Part shown: one piece after another, positions 14,468 to 23,355 of the stretch
How the letters are laid out: each line of letters opens with the position of its first letter
How positions within the stretch are numbered: position 1 is the first letter of the stretch
NCBI GenBank assembly: GCA_028714615.1
Contig: JAQTMA010000029.1
Location: 1 to 28,499, forward strand
Direction of reading: 5' to 3'
Source: Anaerolineaceae bacterium
GTDB taxonomy: Bacteria > Chloroflexota > Anaerolineae > Anaerolineales > Anaerolineaceae
Length of the DNA: 28,499 nt
Position numbers and translations under genes: made by a program
Notes under the pieces: model-generated
Database searches by the model: none
Seen by the model: only the letters and a program-made list of their open reading frames with translations
What the model was told of the DNA's origin: nothing

Positions 14468-16015
14468 TTATATACCCTTTTCGGATATTCCGGCCATCAT
14501 CAAGCCAAGTTCTTCCAGGGAAGTTGCGGCATTCTCCACAACCCCCATGATCTTCCCTTCATAAATGACGGCAATCCGGTCCGATAACGCCCGGATTTCA
14601 TCCAGGTCTTCAGAGATCAGAAGCGTTGCCGTTCCTGCCAGGCGTTGCTCCAAAAGACGCAAGTGGATATACTCGGTCGCCCCGATATCGACACCCCGGG
14701 TAGGTTGGGCGGCGATCAGCAAGTTTGGCTTGCGGTTTAATTCGCGGGCGAGGATCAGCTTCTGGATGTTACCTCCTGACAGGTTCTTGAGCGGGGTTTC
14801 CAGGCTGGGAGTTTTTACCTGATAGGCATCCACGACCTCCTGCGTCTTCTTTTGAATGGCATTCAGATCCATGAACAATCCGCGGGAGTAAGGGGGTTTA
14901 TTGTGATCTTCCATGATGTAATTATCTGCGACGCTGAATTCTTTGATGGCGCCCTCCCGCATCCTTTCTTCGGGAATATAGGATTGCCCGGCAGCGATAT
15001 GGCCGGCGGGTGATAGATGGGTTACATCTTTGCCATTCAGCAGGATTTTCCCCTGGCGTACCGGTCGCAGGCCGGCCAGGCACTCGGCCAGTTCACGCTG
15101 CCCGTTCCCTGAAACCCCCGCCAGGCCGAGGATTTCACCGCTGTGGACGTTAAGCGAGACGCCTTTCAGCGCATCACCTCCCCGGTCGCCTTTTGCAAAG
15201 ACATCCCGGATTTCGAGGGCAATCCCCCCCACCTGAACTGCAGGCCGGCTATATTGCAGGATGATCGGGCGGCCCACCATCATTTGCGCCAATCCGGCCC
15301 GGGTGGATCCCTGGGTTTGGCAGTTGCCCACCACCCGCCCATCGCGGAGCACGGTGACCCGGTTGCTGATGGAGAGTACCTCGTGCAGTTTGTGCGAGAT
15401 GAAAATGAGGGCATGACCATCTTTGGCCATCTGCCGGAAGGTCAGAAAAAGATCATCGACCTCCTGAGGGGTCAACACGGCCGTCGGTTCGTCGAGGATG
15501 AGTAAGGCGGCGCCGCGATAGAGGGCTTTCACGATCTCGATGCGTTGCTGTTCGCCTACAGCCAATTGCCAAACGTAAGAACGCGGGTCCACTTTAAGCC
15601 CATATTGGTCGCATAGCGCGTTGATCCGTTTTTCTACCCGGTCGAGATCGAGCACGAAACCGCGCGACGATTTTAATCCGAGCGCCACGTTTTCGGTTAC
15701 CGTTAAGGAGGGCACCAACATGAAGTGCTGGTGAATCATGCCTACCCCGGCCTCGATCGCATCTTGCGGCGAGAAGAATTGGTGTTCTTGCCCATTGATG
15801 AGGATTTTGCCCTCATCCGGACGGTAGAGCCCGTAGAGTTGGCGTACCAGGGTACTTTTCCCGGCGCCGTTTTCCCCAAGCAATGCATGAATTTCGCCGG
15901 CCTGAATATCGAAATCGACGTGATCATTCGCCAGTACCCCGGGAAAGCGCTTGACGATCCCTACCATGCGGGCATCATCGATGCGTGGCCGGCCAGAAGG
16001 GAGTAATTCTGTCAT
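14468..16015 (-). CDS. ABC transporter ATPase of a BMP/nucleoside-type importer (two ATP-binding domains)
   Basis: A cytoplasmic double-domain ATPase that drives an importer of the nucleoside/purine (NupA, YufO) type. Domain 1 has Walker A GENGAGKST, a degenerate signature LAVGEQQR and Walker B LLILDEPT. Domain 2 shows the family's altered Walker A (VSGNGQREL), a full signature LSGGN and an altered Walker B (LLIAAQPTRG). This pattern, with 515 aa, is normal for the group and also for RbsA-like sugar ATPases. The BMP lipoprotein and permeases next to it decide for the nucleoside/purine type. It is the fourth gene of the minus-strand operon, 211 bp after the lipoprotein gene with a large stem-loop between. 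Confidence 0.93.
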   Translation of the reverse strand: MTELLPSGRPRIDDARMVGIVKRFPGVLANDHVDFDIQAGEIHALLGENGAGKSTLVRQLYGLYRPDEGKILINGQEHQFFSPQDAIEAGVGMIHQHFMLVPSLTVTENVALGLKSSRGFVLDLDRVEKRINALCDQYGLKVDPRSYVWQLAVGEQQRIEIVKALYRGAALLILDEPTAVLTPQEVDDLFLTFRQMAKDGHALIFISHKLHEVLSISNRVTVLRDGRVVGNCQTQGSTRAGLAQMMVGRPIILQYSRPAVQVGGIALEIRDVFAKGDRGGDALKGVSLNVHSGEILGLAGVSGNGQRELAECLAGLRPVRQGKILLNGKDVTHLSPAGHIAAGQSYIPEERMREGAIKEFSVADNYIMEDHNKPPYSRGLFMDLNAIQKKTQEVVDAYQVKTPSLETPLKNLSGGNIQKLILARELNRKPNLLIAAQPTRGVDIGATEYIHLRLLEQRLAGTATLLISEDLDEIRALSDRIAVIYEGKIMGVVENAATSLEELGLMMAGISEKGI

Positions 16016-16083
16016 GATTCTGTTTCTACCTGGTTTCTCGGGTTTATTTCATGCATTTGGGCTATCACGAGCAGTGATCCTGC

Positions 16084-16134
16084 AGGGGTGGGTCTTCATG
16101 ACCCTGGTGCTCTTTCCAGGGTAGACCCACCCCT
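16084..16134 (-). terminator. Large stem-loop between the BMP lipoprotein and ATPase genes
   Basis: An outer 11-bp stem (16084-16094 with 16124-16134) and an inner 7-bp stem (16101-16107 with 16116-16122) form a long hairpin. There is no U tract on the minus strand. It probably protects the upstream mRNA 3' end or attenuates transcription, so that the lipoprotein is made in excess over downstream products. Confidence 0.55.
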
Positions 16135-16226
16135 CTCTATCGATATGTACGGAAGGGAATTATCACCAGTATTCCGATTACCATACTTCCCTGTCCGCAT
16201 GAGAAAAAACATTGGCGCCTTTGGAC

Positions 16227-17249
16227 CTAACCCAATGGTTTGATCGAACCATCCTCGATACCCTGGATGGCTTTATCGGCGGCGGCTTTGACGTCAGCAG
16301 GGACGGTGATGGCGGGGTTGTACTTGATCACCAAACCATTATTCTTGAAGGTGAGGGTGTAGCTCTTATTGCCCAAAACACCTGCCTGGCGGGAGGCGAT
16401 CATATCCTTGACGATGCCGACCCAATCATAAACCTGGCTGGCAACCACGGCTGTGGGCGCCAGGGAGGTCTGGTCCCATTGAGTCCCAAACCAGAAGGCT
16501 TTCTTATCCTTGGCAACCCCGATGGCGCCGACCACCGACTGAGATGAACCGGTGAGCATATCCGCGCCCGCGGCGATGTGCGTCTCTGCTGCAGCCGCCA
16601 TCAACGACACGTCCGAGAAAGAGCCGGTGTAGGATACGTTGACCTTCACACCCGACTTGGCTGCCAAAGCGCCGACCTTGAATCCATCCACGTACAACTT
16701 GGCGTCGCCAGCTTCCACGGGTCCAGAGACACCGATAACGCCAGATTTGGACATCAGTGCAGCGATGGTGCCGAGCACGTAGCCGCCCTGCTCAGCCTGA
16801 GCCTGGTAAGCAAATACGTTGTTGATGCCCTGAGCCTGGAAGGTATCGAGCGACGTACCCCAGGCAAAGCTGGTTTTGGGGAAATCCGGAGCCACCTGCT
16901 GGAGGGAAGTGCCGTACTGCGACCCGTGCGCGATCACCAGGTCGTAACCCTTGGTGGCGTAATCGCGTACAGCAGCGGCTGCATCAGGGACCTTGAACAT
17001 ATTTTCCGAGTAGGCTATTTCCATCTTCGATGGTCCACCCATCTCAGTCTGGATGGATTTCAGGGCTTCGTACATCGATTGGCTGAAGGCTGCATCCGTG
17101 ATAGCGCTGGGGAACACGACGGCCACTCTAAGAACGGCGGCTGCGGGTGCCTGCGTGGGTGGAGTGACGGTTGCAGCCGGGGTGCAGGCAGCCAGGAGTG
17201 TAGCCAGGATAGCGATCAGTAATATGGAACGGTTTAACGTGGATTTCAT
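16227..17249 (-). CDS. BMP-family substrate-binding lipoprotein (nucleoside/purine importer)
   Basis: The extracytoplasmic binding protein of the importer. From the ATG at 17249 it has a lipoprotein signal peptide with lipobox LLAAC, the acylated cysteine being residue 22. A Thr/Pro/Ala linker and a PBP1-type Bmp domain follow (VLRVAVVFPSAITDAAFSQS..., YDLVIAHGSQYG, GGYVLGTIAALMSKSGVIGVSG, IAAGADMLTGSSQSVVGA). Ligands of the family are purine nucleosides and related compounds. AAGGAG 9 nt upstream supports 17249; an upstream ATG at 17276 would add nine charged residues before the signal. It sits between permease and ATPase genes. Confidence 0.93.
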   Translation of the reverse strand: MKSTLNRSILLIAILATLLAACTPAATVTPPTQAPAAAVLRVAVVFPSAITDAAFSQSMYEALKSIQTEMGGPSKMEIAYSENMFKVPDAAAAVRDYATKGYDLVIAHGSQYGTSLQQVAPDFPKTSFAWGTSLDTFQAQGINNVFAYQAQAEQGGYVLGTIAALMSKSGVIGVSGPVEAGDAKLYVDGFKVGALAAKSGVKVNVSYTGSFSDVSLMAAAAETHIAAGADMLTGSSQSVVGAIGVAKDKKAFWFGTQWDQTSLAPTAVVASQVYDWVGIVKDMIASRQAGVLGNKSYTLTFKNNGLVIKYNPAITVPADVKAAADKAIQGIEDGSIKPLG

Positions 17250-17351
17250 GATTTTCTTCTCCTTAATCATAGCCAATGGCTGACGCGAATGAGTAGAATA
17301 GATCCATGAACAAAAAAGCCCCGATCACCTCCTTGTTTGTTGATCCGTTGC

Positions 17352-18284
17352 TTAGCTTTCCCCTCTTTCAAACGGTTTTGAAAGCGCAGCGGGCTGGCGT
17401 ACACGCCGGGTGACAAATGCTAACGCAACGATCGTCAGGATGTAGGGCATCATCACGGCAATATCGGATGGCAGGTTGATGCCCTTGACCTGGATCCACA
17501 GTTGGAGCGCGTTCACAAAGCTGAACAATAATGCGCCCCCCATAACTCCCACCGGACGCCAACCTCCGAAATAAACCAACGCCACGGCAATGTAACCCAT
17601 CCCGTTGGTCATATTTTCCTGAAACAGGTCAATCAATGCCATCGAAAGCGAAGCCCCTGCGATCCCGGCCATCACCCCGCCAAAGATAACGGTGATGTAG
17701 CGGGTGCGATTGACGTTGACACCCAATGAATCGGCCGCCTGGGGGTTTTGACCTGCAGCTCGGACTTTTAGTCCGAATGTGGTTTTATTGAGCACCCACG
17801 TGGCAATCGGGACGAACAGAAAGGCGCCATATACCAACAAGTTATGGTTGAAGAACACATTCCCGATTAGGGGGATATCGCCTAACAGTGGAATTTTAAC
17901 CGGCTGAAACCCGGTAATCGAGATAACGCTACCCATGGTTTCTTTAAAAAGGAGGCTGGAAAGGCCCAGCCCGAATAACGACAGCCCGATCCCGCTGATG
18001 CCTTGCTCGGCCTGCAAGGTGACGCTGATGATTGCCATCAACAAGCCCATCAAACCACCGGTAAGGGCTGCCGCCAGCATTCCCAGTCCCAGGTTGCCAG
18101 TTTTCATGCCTACATAAAAGCCGCTATAGGCGCCCATGATCATCATACCCTCGACGCCAAGGTTGTAAACCCCGGAGATCTGGGCGAAGGTTTCGCCGAT
18201 GGCAGCATACAGGTACGGAGTTGCCAGGCGGATACCTGAATATAGGATTCCCAGGAGGACGGAAACGTTCAGCAGGTCACTCAT
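17352..18284 (-). CDS. ABC transporter permease of the nucleoside/purine type (NupQ/YufQ-like)
   Basis: An inner-membrane permease of the BPD_transp_2 group with about eight to ten hydrophobic helices. Typical segments are GVYNLGVEGMMIMGAYSGF near the N-terminus, LKVRAAGQNPQAADSLGVNV (the cytoplasmic coupling loop) and GYIAVALVYFGGWRPVG. Length (310 aa) fits the shorter permease of this importer type. Its start overlaps the end of the other permease gene. The ATG at 18284 has GGAG 11 nt upstream; a GTG at 18293 is an alternative. It forms a heterodimer channel with the neighbouring permease. Confidence 0.92.
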   Translation of the reverse strand: MSDLLNVSVLLGILYSGIRLATPYLYAAIGETFAQISGVYNLGVEGMMIMGAYSGFYVGMKTGNLGLGMLAAALTGGLMGLLMAIISVTLQAEQGISGIGLSLFGLGLSSLLFKETMGSVISITGFQPVKIPLLGDIPLIGNVFFNHNLLVYGAFLFVPIATWVLNKTTFGLKVRAAGQNPQAADSLGVNVNRTRYITVIFGGVMAGIAGASLSMALIDLFQENMTNGMGYIAVALVYFGGWRPVGVMGGALLFSFVNALQLWIQVKGINLPSDIAVMMPYILTIVALAFVTRRVRQPAALSKPFERGES

Positions 18285-19356
18285 GGATCTCACGTCTCCG
18301 GGTGCGGCGCGTTGCGTAGATCTTGCTACCCACCACCAGCAGGACGATCAGGCCGGAAAGGGTGCTGATCAATGAAGAAGGCACCTGTACCGAGCGCTGC
18401 ATCTGGTCGGCGCCAACCAGCAATCCACCGAATAAGATCGAAGCAGGGATGGCGCCCAAGGGATGTAGATTGCCAAACAGGGCAGCGACAATCCCGGTAA
18501 ATCCATACCCACCGGATAACCCTTCCAACATGCGGTGCTGCACCCCCATCACTTCTACAGCGCCGGCCAGTCCGGCAAAGGCGCCGCCCAGGATCAATGC
18601 CAGCGCCTGGTATACCCGGACGGGAATACCGGCATAGCGGGAAGCCTCCGGGTTCAGGCCAACCGCCCGGATGCGGTACCCAATCGTGGTTCGCCACAAG
18701 AAGATATACACCAGGAAGGCAAGCACCAGAGCGATGATTGCACCACTGGTCAGGAGCGTGCGGGGGACGAGGCGGAGCAGCCACACCTGGCGGGGCAGCA
18801 GAGCGGATTGAGCGATGCGCGTTCCCGCTGCGATCTCAGCCGGATCGATCAGGGCGCCCCGGAGTAAGAAGTTGGAGAACTGGATGGCGATTGCGTTCAT
18901 CATGACCGTGCTGAGGATCTCGTTGACCCCCAGCCTGGCTTTTAATACCCCTGGGATGGCGCCCCACAACGCGCCACTCAAGATGCCGGCCAGCATGCAG
19001 AGGGGAAGCAATAACCAGCCCGGCCACGTTGGAAAGGAAACCGCCATGGCTGTCGTCGCCAGCGCCCCAACCAGCATCTGCCCTTCTCCACCGATGTTGA
19101 TCACCCCCCCGCGGAAGGCGATGACCACCCCCAACCCAACCAACAGCAGCGGGGTAGCCTTCACTAAGGTCTGTGTGATGCCGGAGACATCTCCAAAAGC
19201 GCCTTGAATTAAAGCGCCGTAGGCTTCGAGGGGGTTGGCTTTCAGCGCGATCAACATCACCGCGCCGATAATGAGTGCCACGGGAACAGCCAGAAGGGGA
19301 AGGAGTTGTTCGAGAATCCGGTTGAGAAGCTTTTTTAAGGATACGAAGTCCGGCAT
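18277..19356 (-). CDS. ABC transporter permease of the nucleoside/purine type (NupP/YufP-like)
   Basis: The longer permease (359 aa) of the same importer. It begins with one extra N-terminal helix, then shows FRGGVINIGGEGQMLVGA, LKARLGVNEILSTVMMNAIA and GYRIRAVGLNPEASRYAGIPV, the last being the coupling loop seen also in its partner. GFTGIVAALFGNLHPLG is the segment equivalent to GYIAVALVYFGG in the partner. It is the first gene of the minus-strand operon, about 105 nt downstream of a TATAAT box. Confidence 0.93.
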   Translation of the reverse strand: MPDFVSLKKLLNRILEQLLPLLAVPVALIIGAVMLIALKANPLEAYGALIQGAFGDVSGITQTLVKATPLLLVGLGVVIAFRGGVINIGGEGQMLVGALATTAMAVSFPTWPGWLLLPLCMLAGILSGALWGAIPGVLKARLGVNEILSTVMMNAIAIQFSNFLLRGALIDPAEIAAGTRIAQSALLPRQVWLLRLVPRTLLTSGAIIALVLAFLVYIFLWRTTIGYRIRAVGLNPEASRYAGIPVRVYQALALILGGAFAGLAGAVEVMGVQHRMLEGLSGGYGFTGIVAALFGNLHPLGAIPASILFGGLLVGADQMQRSVQVPSSLISTLSGLIVLLVVGSKIYATRRTRRREIHE

Positions 19357-19468
19357 AGGATCGGTCTCTTTGATATCTCAAAAACGATCTCGCTAGCTCC
19401 CGGAGTGTATGGGTAAACAGGGCAATCACATCTTCGGCCTGAATCCCAGATTGCTATGACGATGAATG

Positions 19469-19474
19469 ATTATA
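19469..19474 (-). promoter_or_regulatory. Minus-strand TATAAT for the importer/xanthine dehydrogenase operon
   Basis: A consensus TATAAT reads on the minus strand at 19474-19469. No good -35 lies at the usual distance; TTGTCT is 21 bp upstream. A weak or activator-dependent promoter would fit. Confidence 0.4.
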
Positions 19475-19484
19475 GTCGAAAAAG

Positions 19485-19510
19485 CCAAACATATTAGACA
19501 ATCTGTTTAG
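19485..19510. promoter_or_regulatory. Candidate operator between divergent promoters
   Basis: CCAAACA (19485-19491) and TGTTTAG (19504-19510) are inverted repeats with six of seven matches and a 12-bp spacer. The site covers the -35 region of the minus-strand promoter and lies 25 bp upstream of the ROK gene's -35. The ROK regulator encoded next door is the natural candidate to bind it. Confidence 0.3.
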
Positions 19511-19535
19511 CAAAACAACACAAGAAAATTGCCTA

Positions 19536-19563
19536 TTGACAGACTTCCCAAATGGCCTACAAT
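19536..19563 (+). promoter_or_regulatory. Sigma-70-type promoter of the ROK regulator gene
   Basis: A perfect TTGACA at 19536-19541 is followed after 16 bp by TACAAT at 19558-19563. Transcription would start near 19570, leaving a leader of about 27 nt. There is no strong ribosome-binding site (only AAGAAAG). Confidence 0.65.
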
Positions 19564-19596
19564 ATAGTTAATTCACCAAATTAAGAAAGTATTTCG

Positions 19597-20826
19597 ATGA
19601 AGTCATCTCCCATTGGAAATCGGGAATTGATGCGGGCCATCAACCGCTCGCACATCCTGAACATCATCAAGACGTATGGGCCTATTTCTCGCATTGAGAT
19701 TGCCCATATCACCGGATTGAGCGGAGCGACAGTGACCGGGATTACGGCGATCTTGCTCGCGGAACACTTGATCATGGAAAAATCGGCTGGAGTTTCCAGT
19801 GGGGGACGCCGCCCCATCATGTTGACCATCGATCCCAAAGGCGGTTATGTCATCGGTATCAAAGTTACCGAGGACCACCTGGCGGGGGCGCTGACTGACC
19901 TGAATGCTTCGGTGCAGGTGCGCGAGAATCTTCCCGTCAATGGAACGACCATCGAAGAAGTCATTAGTCGCATCGTCGAGCTGGTTGCTAACTTGATTAA
20001 CGAAGGAAACATCCTAAAGAAACAGCTCATGGGCGTTGGAATTGGACTGGCCGGCGTGGTTGACAGCGCCAATGGGGTTCTGCGCCAATCTCCATACTTT
20101 GGCTGGCAGGATGTCCCGCTAAGAGCCATGTTGCAAACCCAGTTGCATATCCCCGTTTCGATTGATAACGATGTCAACACCCTCACCCTATCCGAAAAGT
20201 TGTTTGGCGCCGGTCAGAAGATTGACAATTTCCTCACCATCACCATCGGTCGCGGTGTGGGCTTAGGGATCGTAATCCAGGGAGAGCTTTATCGCGGAAA
20301 GTCCGGTGGGGCGGGAGAACTCGGCCATACGGTGGTCAACCCCGATGGTCCGCTGTGCGATTGTGGGAGGCATGGTTGCCTGGAGAGCTACGCCAGCGAC
20401 AAGGCCATGCTGCGGGCGGTGCATGCCTTGTATGTACGTGGCGATCTCTCTTCGGATGTCATCTTTCCGGAGGAGATGATCTCCCTGGCCGATTCGGGAA
20501 ACCGGGCCGTACAAGGTATCCTGGAGCGCGCTGGGACCATCCTCGGTATGCAAGTCGCCAATTTGATCAATTTGTATGACCCCGAACTGGTGATCATTAG
20601 TGGTGAAGGGGTTCGCAATGGGAATTGGCTTTTCCAACCCATGCGGGAAGCGGTCGCGTGTTACGTCATGTCGGGTGTCGCCAGGGATACGGAAATCCGT
20701 ATCGATACCTGGGGAGACGATGCCTGGGCGCGCGGAGCGGCCAGCCTGGTGTTGGGTGAGATGTTTAAATCCCCGGTCAATCACGATGACGGGATTGCTG
20801 TCGCGATCGAAAGCACAACAAGATAG
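19597..20826 (+). CDS. ROK-family transcriptional regulator
   Basis: A sugar-responsive DNA-binding regulator of the NagC/XylR/Mlc group (409 aa). The N-terminal winged helix-turn-helix is at about residues 10-75 (AINRSHILNIIKTYGPISRIEIAHITGLSGATVTGI, read in parts). The ROK domain follows, with GIGLAGVVDSANGVL and the metal-binding element GHTVVNPDGPLCDCGRHGCLE, whose His and three Cys normally hold zinc. No catalytic sugar-kinase role is expected because the HTH is present. It stands directly before the alpha-glucoside operon on the same strand and divergent from the importer/xanthine dehydrogenase operon. Regulation of the glucoside genes is the likelier job. Confidence 0.92.
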   Translation: MKSSPIGNRELMRAINRSHILNIIKTYGPISRIEIAHITGLSGATVTGITAILLAEHLIMEKSAGVSSGGRRPIMLTIDPKGGYVIGIKVTEDHLAGALTDLNASVQVRENLPVNGTTIEEVISRIVELVANLINEGNILKKQLMGVGIGLAGVVDSANGVLRQSPYFGWQDVPLRAMLQTQLHIPVSIDNDVNTLTLSEKLFGAGQKIDNFLTITIGRGVGLGIVIQGELYRGKSGGAGELGHTVVNPDGPLCDCGRHGCLESYASDKAMLRAVHALYVRGDLSSDVIFPEEMISLADSGNRAVQGILERAGTILGMQVANLINLYDPELVIISGEGVRNGNWLFQPMREAVACYVMSGVARDTEIRIDTWGDDAWARGAASLVLGEMFKSPVNHDDGIAVAIESTTR

Positions 20827-20965
20827 GTTCGCTTTTCGATAATGGATAGTCGACCAGGAATTTGTTGCCCCGAGGAGGTGACCCATCCATCAGGTGTATT
20901 GAATGCGTCTTGTCGTCTTACTTATCCAATCCTAGCGCACATCACAAGAAGGAGAAAGTAGAAAG

Positions 20966-22330
20966 ATGAAAAGCCAAAAGTTGTTCCCCATGTTCGTTTT
21001 TGTCCTGATCCTCTCCATGTTGTTCAGCGGTTGCGCATCCACGCCGGCAACCACAACTCCCCCTACGAATGCGCCTGCTGCTGCAGACCAGCCAACGACG
21101 GCTCCCGCCGCAGATACGGCCGTGCCGGCTGCGCCTGCCGCTGCCCAAACGACGATTAAAGTCGTCACCTTCTTAACCTATGATCAAAACATCAAGGGTG
21201 CAGAATATACTGTGGTAGATGCATTCCAGAAGGCGCATCCGGATATCAAAGTCGACTTCCAGCTCCTCCCGTATGGCGATTATTTCACTTCCCTAAAAAC
21301 CTGGATCGCGGGCAACACCGCCCCAGACGTTGCTTCGCTGGACATTGCCATGCTTCAGGAAGCTGCTTCGAACGGCGCCCTGGCGCCTCTCGATGGGATG
21401 ATCACTGAGCAGAAGGTTGATCTGAGCAGCTATTATGCTTCAACATTGGATATGTTCAAGAATGGCGGTAAACAGTACGGCATGCCAGCCTCGTTCTCCA
21501 ATGTAGTCATTTTCTACAACAAAGCTCTTTTCGATGCTGCGAAGCTGCCTTATCCTGATAATAAAATGGATTGGACAACCTACGTGGATACTGCCAAGAA
21601 GTTGAGCCAGGATACGAATAAAGACAACAAAAACGAAATCTTCGGCACCGCACGTGCCTGGTGGCCTCTGTACCTGCTCATGGCAGACACCAGTCCCTTT
21701 ACTGCCGATGGCACCAAGTGCAATCTGACCAGCCCCGCTGCTGAAAAAGGTTTTCAGGCAATGGTTGATCTCACTTTGACGGATAAAGTAGCTCCGAGCG
21801 CTGAGGAATTGGCAGCTCAGTCTGACTGGGACATGTTCATGGCCGGTCGTATCGCCATGTACCCGATTGGGCCCTGGGGTGTAACTCCTTTCAATGGGAT
21901 CAAGGAATTCCAATGGGACGCAGCGGAAATGCCTATCGGTCCTCTTGGCAAGAAAGTCACCTTCCTGTTCGGTAATGCCTATTCTGTTCTAGCCGGTTCG
22001 AAGCAACAGGCTGCCGCCTTCGAATTCGTAAAATTCGCCACGGGGCCAGAAGGGGATAAAATCCGTCAGGATGCTGGCTTCGAAATTGCCCCGAATAAAT
22101 CAGTGGCAGAGTCGAGCTTCCTGAAATCTTTGGAAGGCAAAGAACCTGCCAATGCCAAGGTGTTTTTGACTTCCGCGGAGTTCGCTAAAATGGTGCCTTC
22201 TCATCCCCACTGGACCGAGATGGCTGATGCGATCTCAGCCCAGTTAGACCTGGCCCTTTTGGGGAAGGTAACCGTCGATGAGGCCATGAAGACGGCCTGC
22301 ACGACCATTGATAAGCTTCTCTCTGAATAA
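20966..22330 (+). CDS. ABC transporter sugar-binding lipoprotein (MalE/UgpB type)
   Basis: The extracytoplasmic binding protein of a carbohydrate importer (family 1 solute-binding protein, 454 aa). The signal peptide ends in lipobox LFSGC, the lipid-bearing cysteine being residue 23. A low-complexity Thr/Ala/Pro linker covers about 24-62. The binding domain begins at TTIKVVTFLTYDQN and contains WIAGNTAPDVASLD, FYNKALFDAAKLPYPDNKMDWTTY in parts, and GRIAMYPIGPWG, all typical of oligosaccharide-binding proteins. AAGGAG at 20949-20954 supports the start. The enzymes downstream suggest alpha-linked glucose oligosaccharides as ligand. Confidence 0.94.
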   Translation: MKSQKLFPMFVFVLILSMLFSGCASTPATTTPPTNAPAAADQPTTAPAADTAVPAAPAAAQTTIKVVTFLTYDQNIKGAEYTVVDAFQKAHPDIKVDFQLLPYGDYFTSLKTWIAGNTAPDVASLDIAMLQEAASNGALAPLDGMITEQKVDLSSYYASTLDMFKNGGKQYGMPASFSNVVIFYNKALFDAAKLPYPDNKMDWTTYVDTAKKLSQDTNKDNKNEIFGTARAWWPLYLLMADTSPFTADGTKCNLTSPAAEKGFQAMVDLTLTDKVAPSAEELAAQSDWDMFMAGRIAMYPIGPWGVTPFNGIKEFQWDAAEMPIGPLGKKVTFLFGNAYSVLAGSKQQAAAFEFVKFATGPEGDKIRQDAGFEIAPNKSVAESSFLKSLEGKEPANAKVFLTSAEFAKMVPSHPHWTEMADAISAQLDLALLGKVTVDEAMKTACTTIDKLLSE

Positions 22331-22346
22331 CTAAGTTCACTGGCTC

Positions 22347-22372
22347 GAGGAGGCGGCATTTGCCGCCTCCTC
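22347..22372 (+). terminator. Stem-loop between binding-protein and permease genes
   Basis: An 11-12-bp perfect GC-rich stem (GAGGAGGCGGC from 22347 and its complement ending at 22372) has a loop of only 2-4 nt and starts 16 bp after the binding-protein stop. It is followed by AATTTGATT rather than a run of T, so partial termination or 3'-end protection is likely. It would raise binding protein relative to permease. Confidence 0.65.
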
Positions 22373-22413
22373 AATTTGATTAACCCGGGATGATTTTGCC
22401 TGTGGGAGGACCT

Positions 22414-23352
22414 GTGCAGACAACTCAAGCTGTTACTGCAGAAACGCTTGGTCATAAAAAGAAGAGGATTGGGCAGCGCACTCAAGAAGCCTGGTGGGGA
22501 CTGGCCTTCCTTGCCCCCAGTTTCATCATCATTCTGCTCTTCAAGCTTGTCCCGGTCGTCGTCGGCCTGGGGATCAGTTTCACCAATTGGAGTGTATTGG
22601 CCAAACCCACATTTACTGGACTCTCGAACTACGCCCAGCTTCTGACCGACCCGCTGGTACCGAAAGTGGCGGGAAACACCGCCTATTACGCAGCCCTGAG
22701 CGTTCCTCTGAATGTGCTCATTTCGCTGGCGCTCGCAGTTGCATTAAATCAAAAAATCCGCTTCCTGGCGTTTTTCCGGACAGCTTATTATCTCCCGGTA
22801 GTGACTGCTTCTGTTGCAGTCGGTGTAGTGTGGACCTGGTTGCTTTCGAATGCCGGGATTATCAATTCATTGCTAATCAATCTGGGCCTAAAATCCGTCA
22901 ATTTCTTGAATGACCCGTCAATAGCGTTGACCAGTGTAACCATGGTGGATGTATGGAAAAACCTGGGATTCAACATCATCATCTTCCTGGCTGCACTGCA
23001 GGATGTTCCAGAAGAAATGAAGGATGCAGCCAGAGTCGATGGGGCCGGGAGTTGGTCGACTTTTCGGCATGTAGTGCTCCCCTTAATCACCCCGGCCATC
23101 TTTTTTACTGTCATGATGGGTATCATCGGCTCGTTGCAGGCTTTTGACCTGGTCTACAATATGTCGCTGCGCCATGAAGGTGGTCCTGCGCGAGCTACCT
23201 CCACCATCGGATTCTATATCTGGCAAAACGCGTTCCGATATTCTAAGATGGGGTATGCCGCCACACTTTCCTACGTGTTATTTGTCATCTTGCTAGCTTT
23301 GTCGCTCACTCAATGGCGCTTCCGCAAGATTTGGGTCTTTGGAGAGGATTAA
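22414..23352 (+). CDS. Sugar ABC transporter permease (MalF/UgpA type)
   Basis: An inner-membrane permease with six predicted helices and the BPD_transp_1 fold. WWGLAFLAPSFIIILLFKLVPVV forms the first helix in part, and EEMKDAARVDGAGSWSTFRHVVLP is the EAA loop that docks on the ATPase. I place the start at the GTG at 22414, which follows GGGAGG (22404-22409) by 4 nt; an in-frame ATG at 22390 has no ribosome-binding site. It pairs with the next gene, 3 bp away. No ATPase gene is in the operon, which is common when one MsmK/UgpC-like ATPase serves several importers. Confidence 0.93.
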   Translation: MQTTQAVTAETLGHKKKRIGQRTQEAWWGLAFLAPSFIIILLFKLVPVVVGLGISFTNWSVLAKPTFTGLSNYAQLLTDPLVPKVAGNTAYYAALSVPLNVLISLALAVALNQKIRFLAFFRTAYYLPVVTASVAVGVVWTWLLSNAGIINSLLINLGLKSVNFLNDPSIALTSVTMVDVWKNLGFNIIIFLAALQDVPEEMKDAARVDGAGSWSTFRHVVLPLITPAIFFTVMMGIIGSLQAFDLVYNMSLRHEGGPARATSTIGFYIWQNAFRYSKMGYAATLSYVLFVILLALSLTQWRFRKIWVFGED

Positions 23353-23355
23353 GCG

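Noticed and set aside
18836..19429. Minus-strand frame starting 73 bp upstream of the first permease gene
   Set aside because: It shifts out of frame across the permease's first 170 codons and its product is Arg/Gly-rich; the permease frame has proper helices and family motifs.
19357..19596. Purine riboswitch upstream of the importer/xanthine dehydrogenase operon
   Set aside because: I looked for the three-way junction and conserved loops and saw none; only promoter signals and an inverted repeat are visible.
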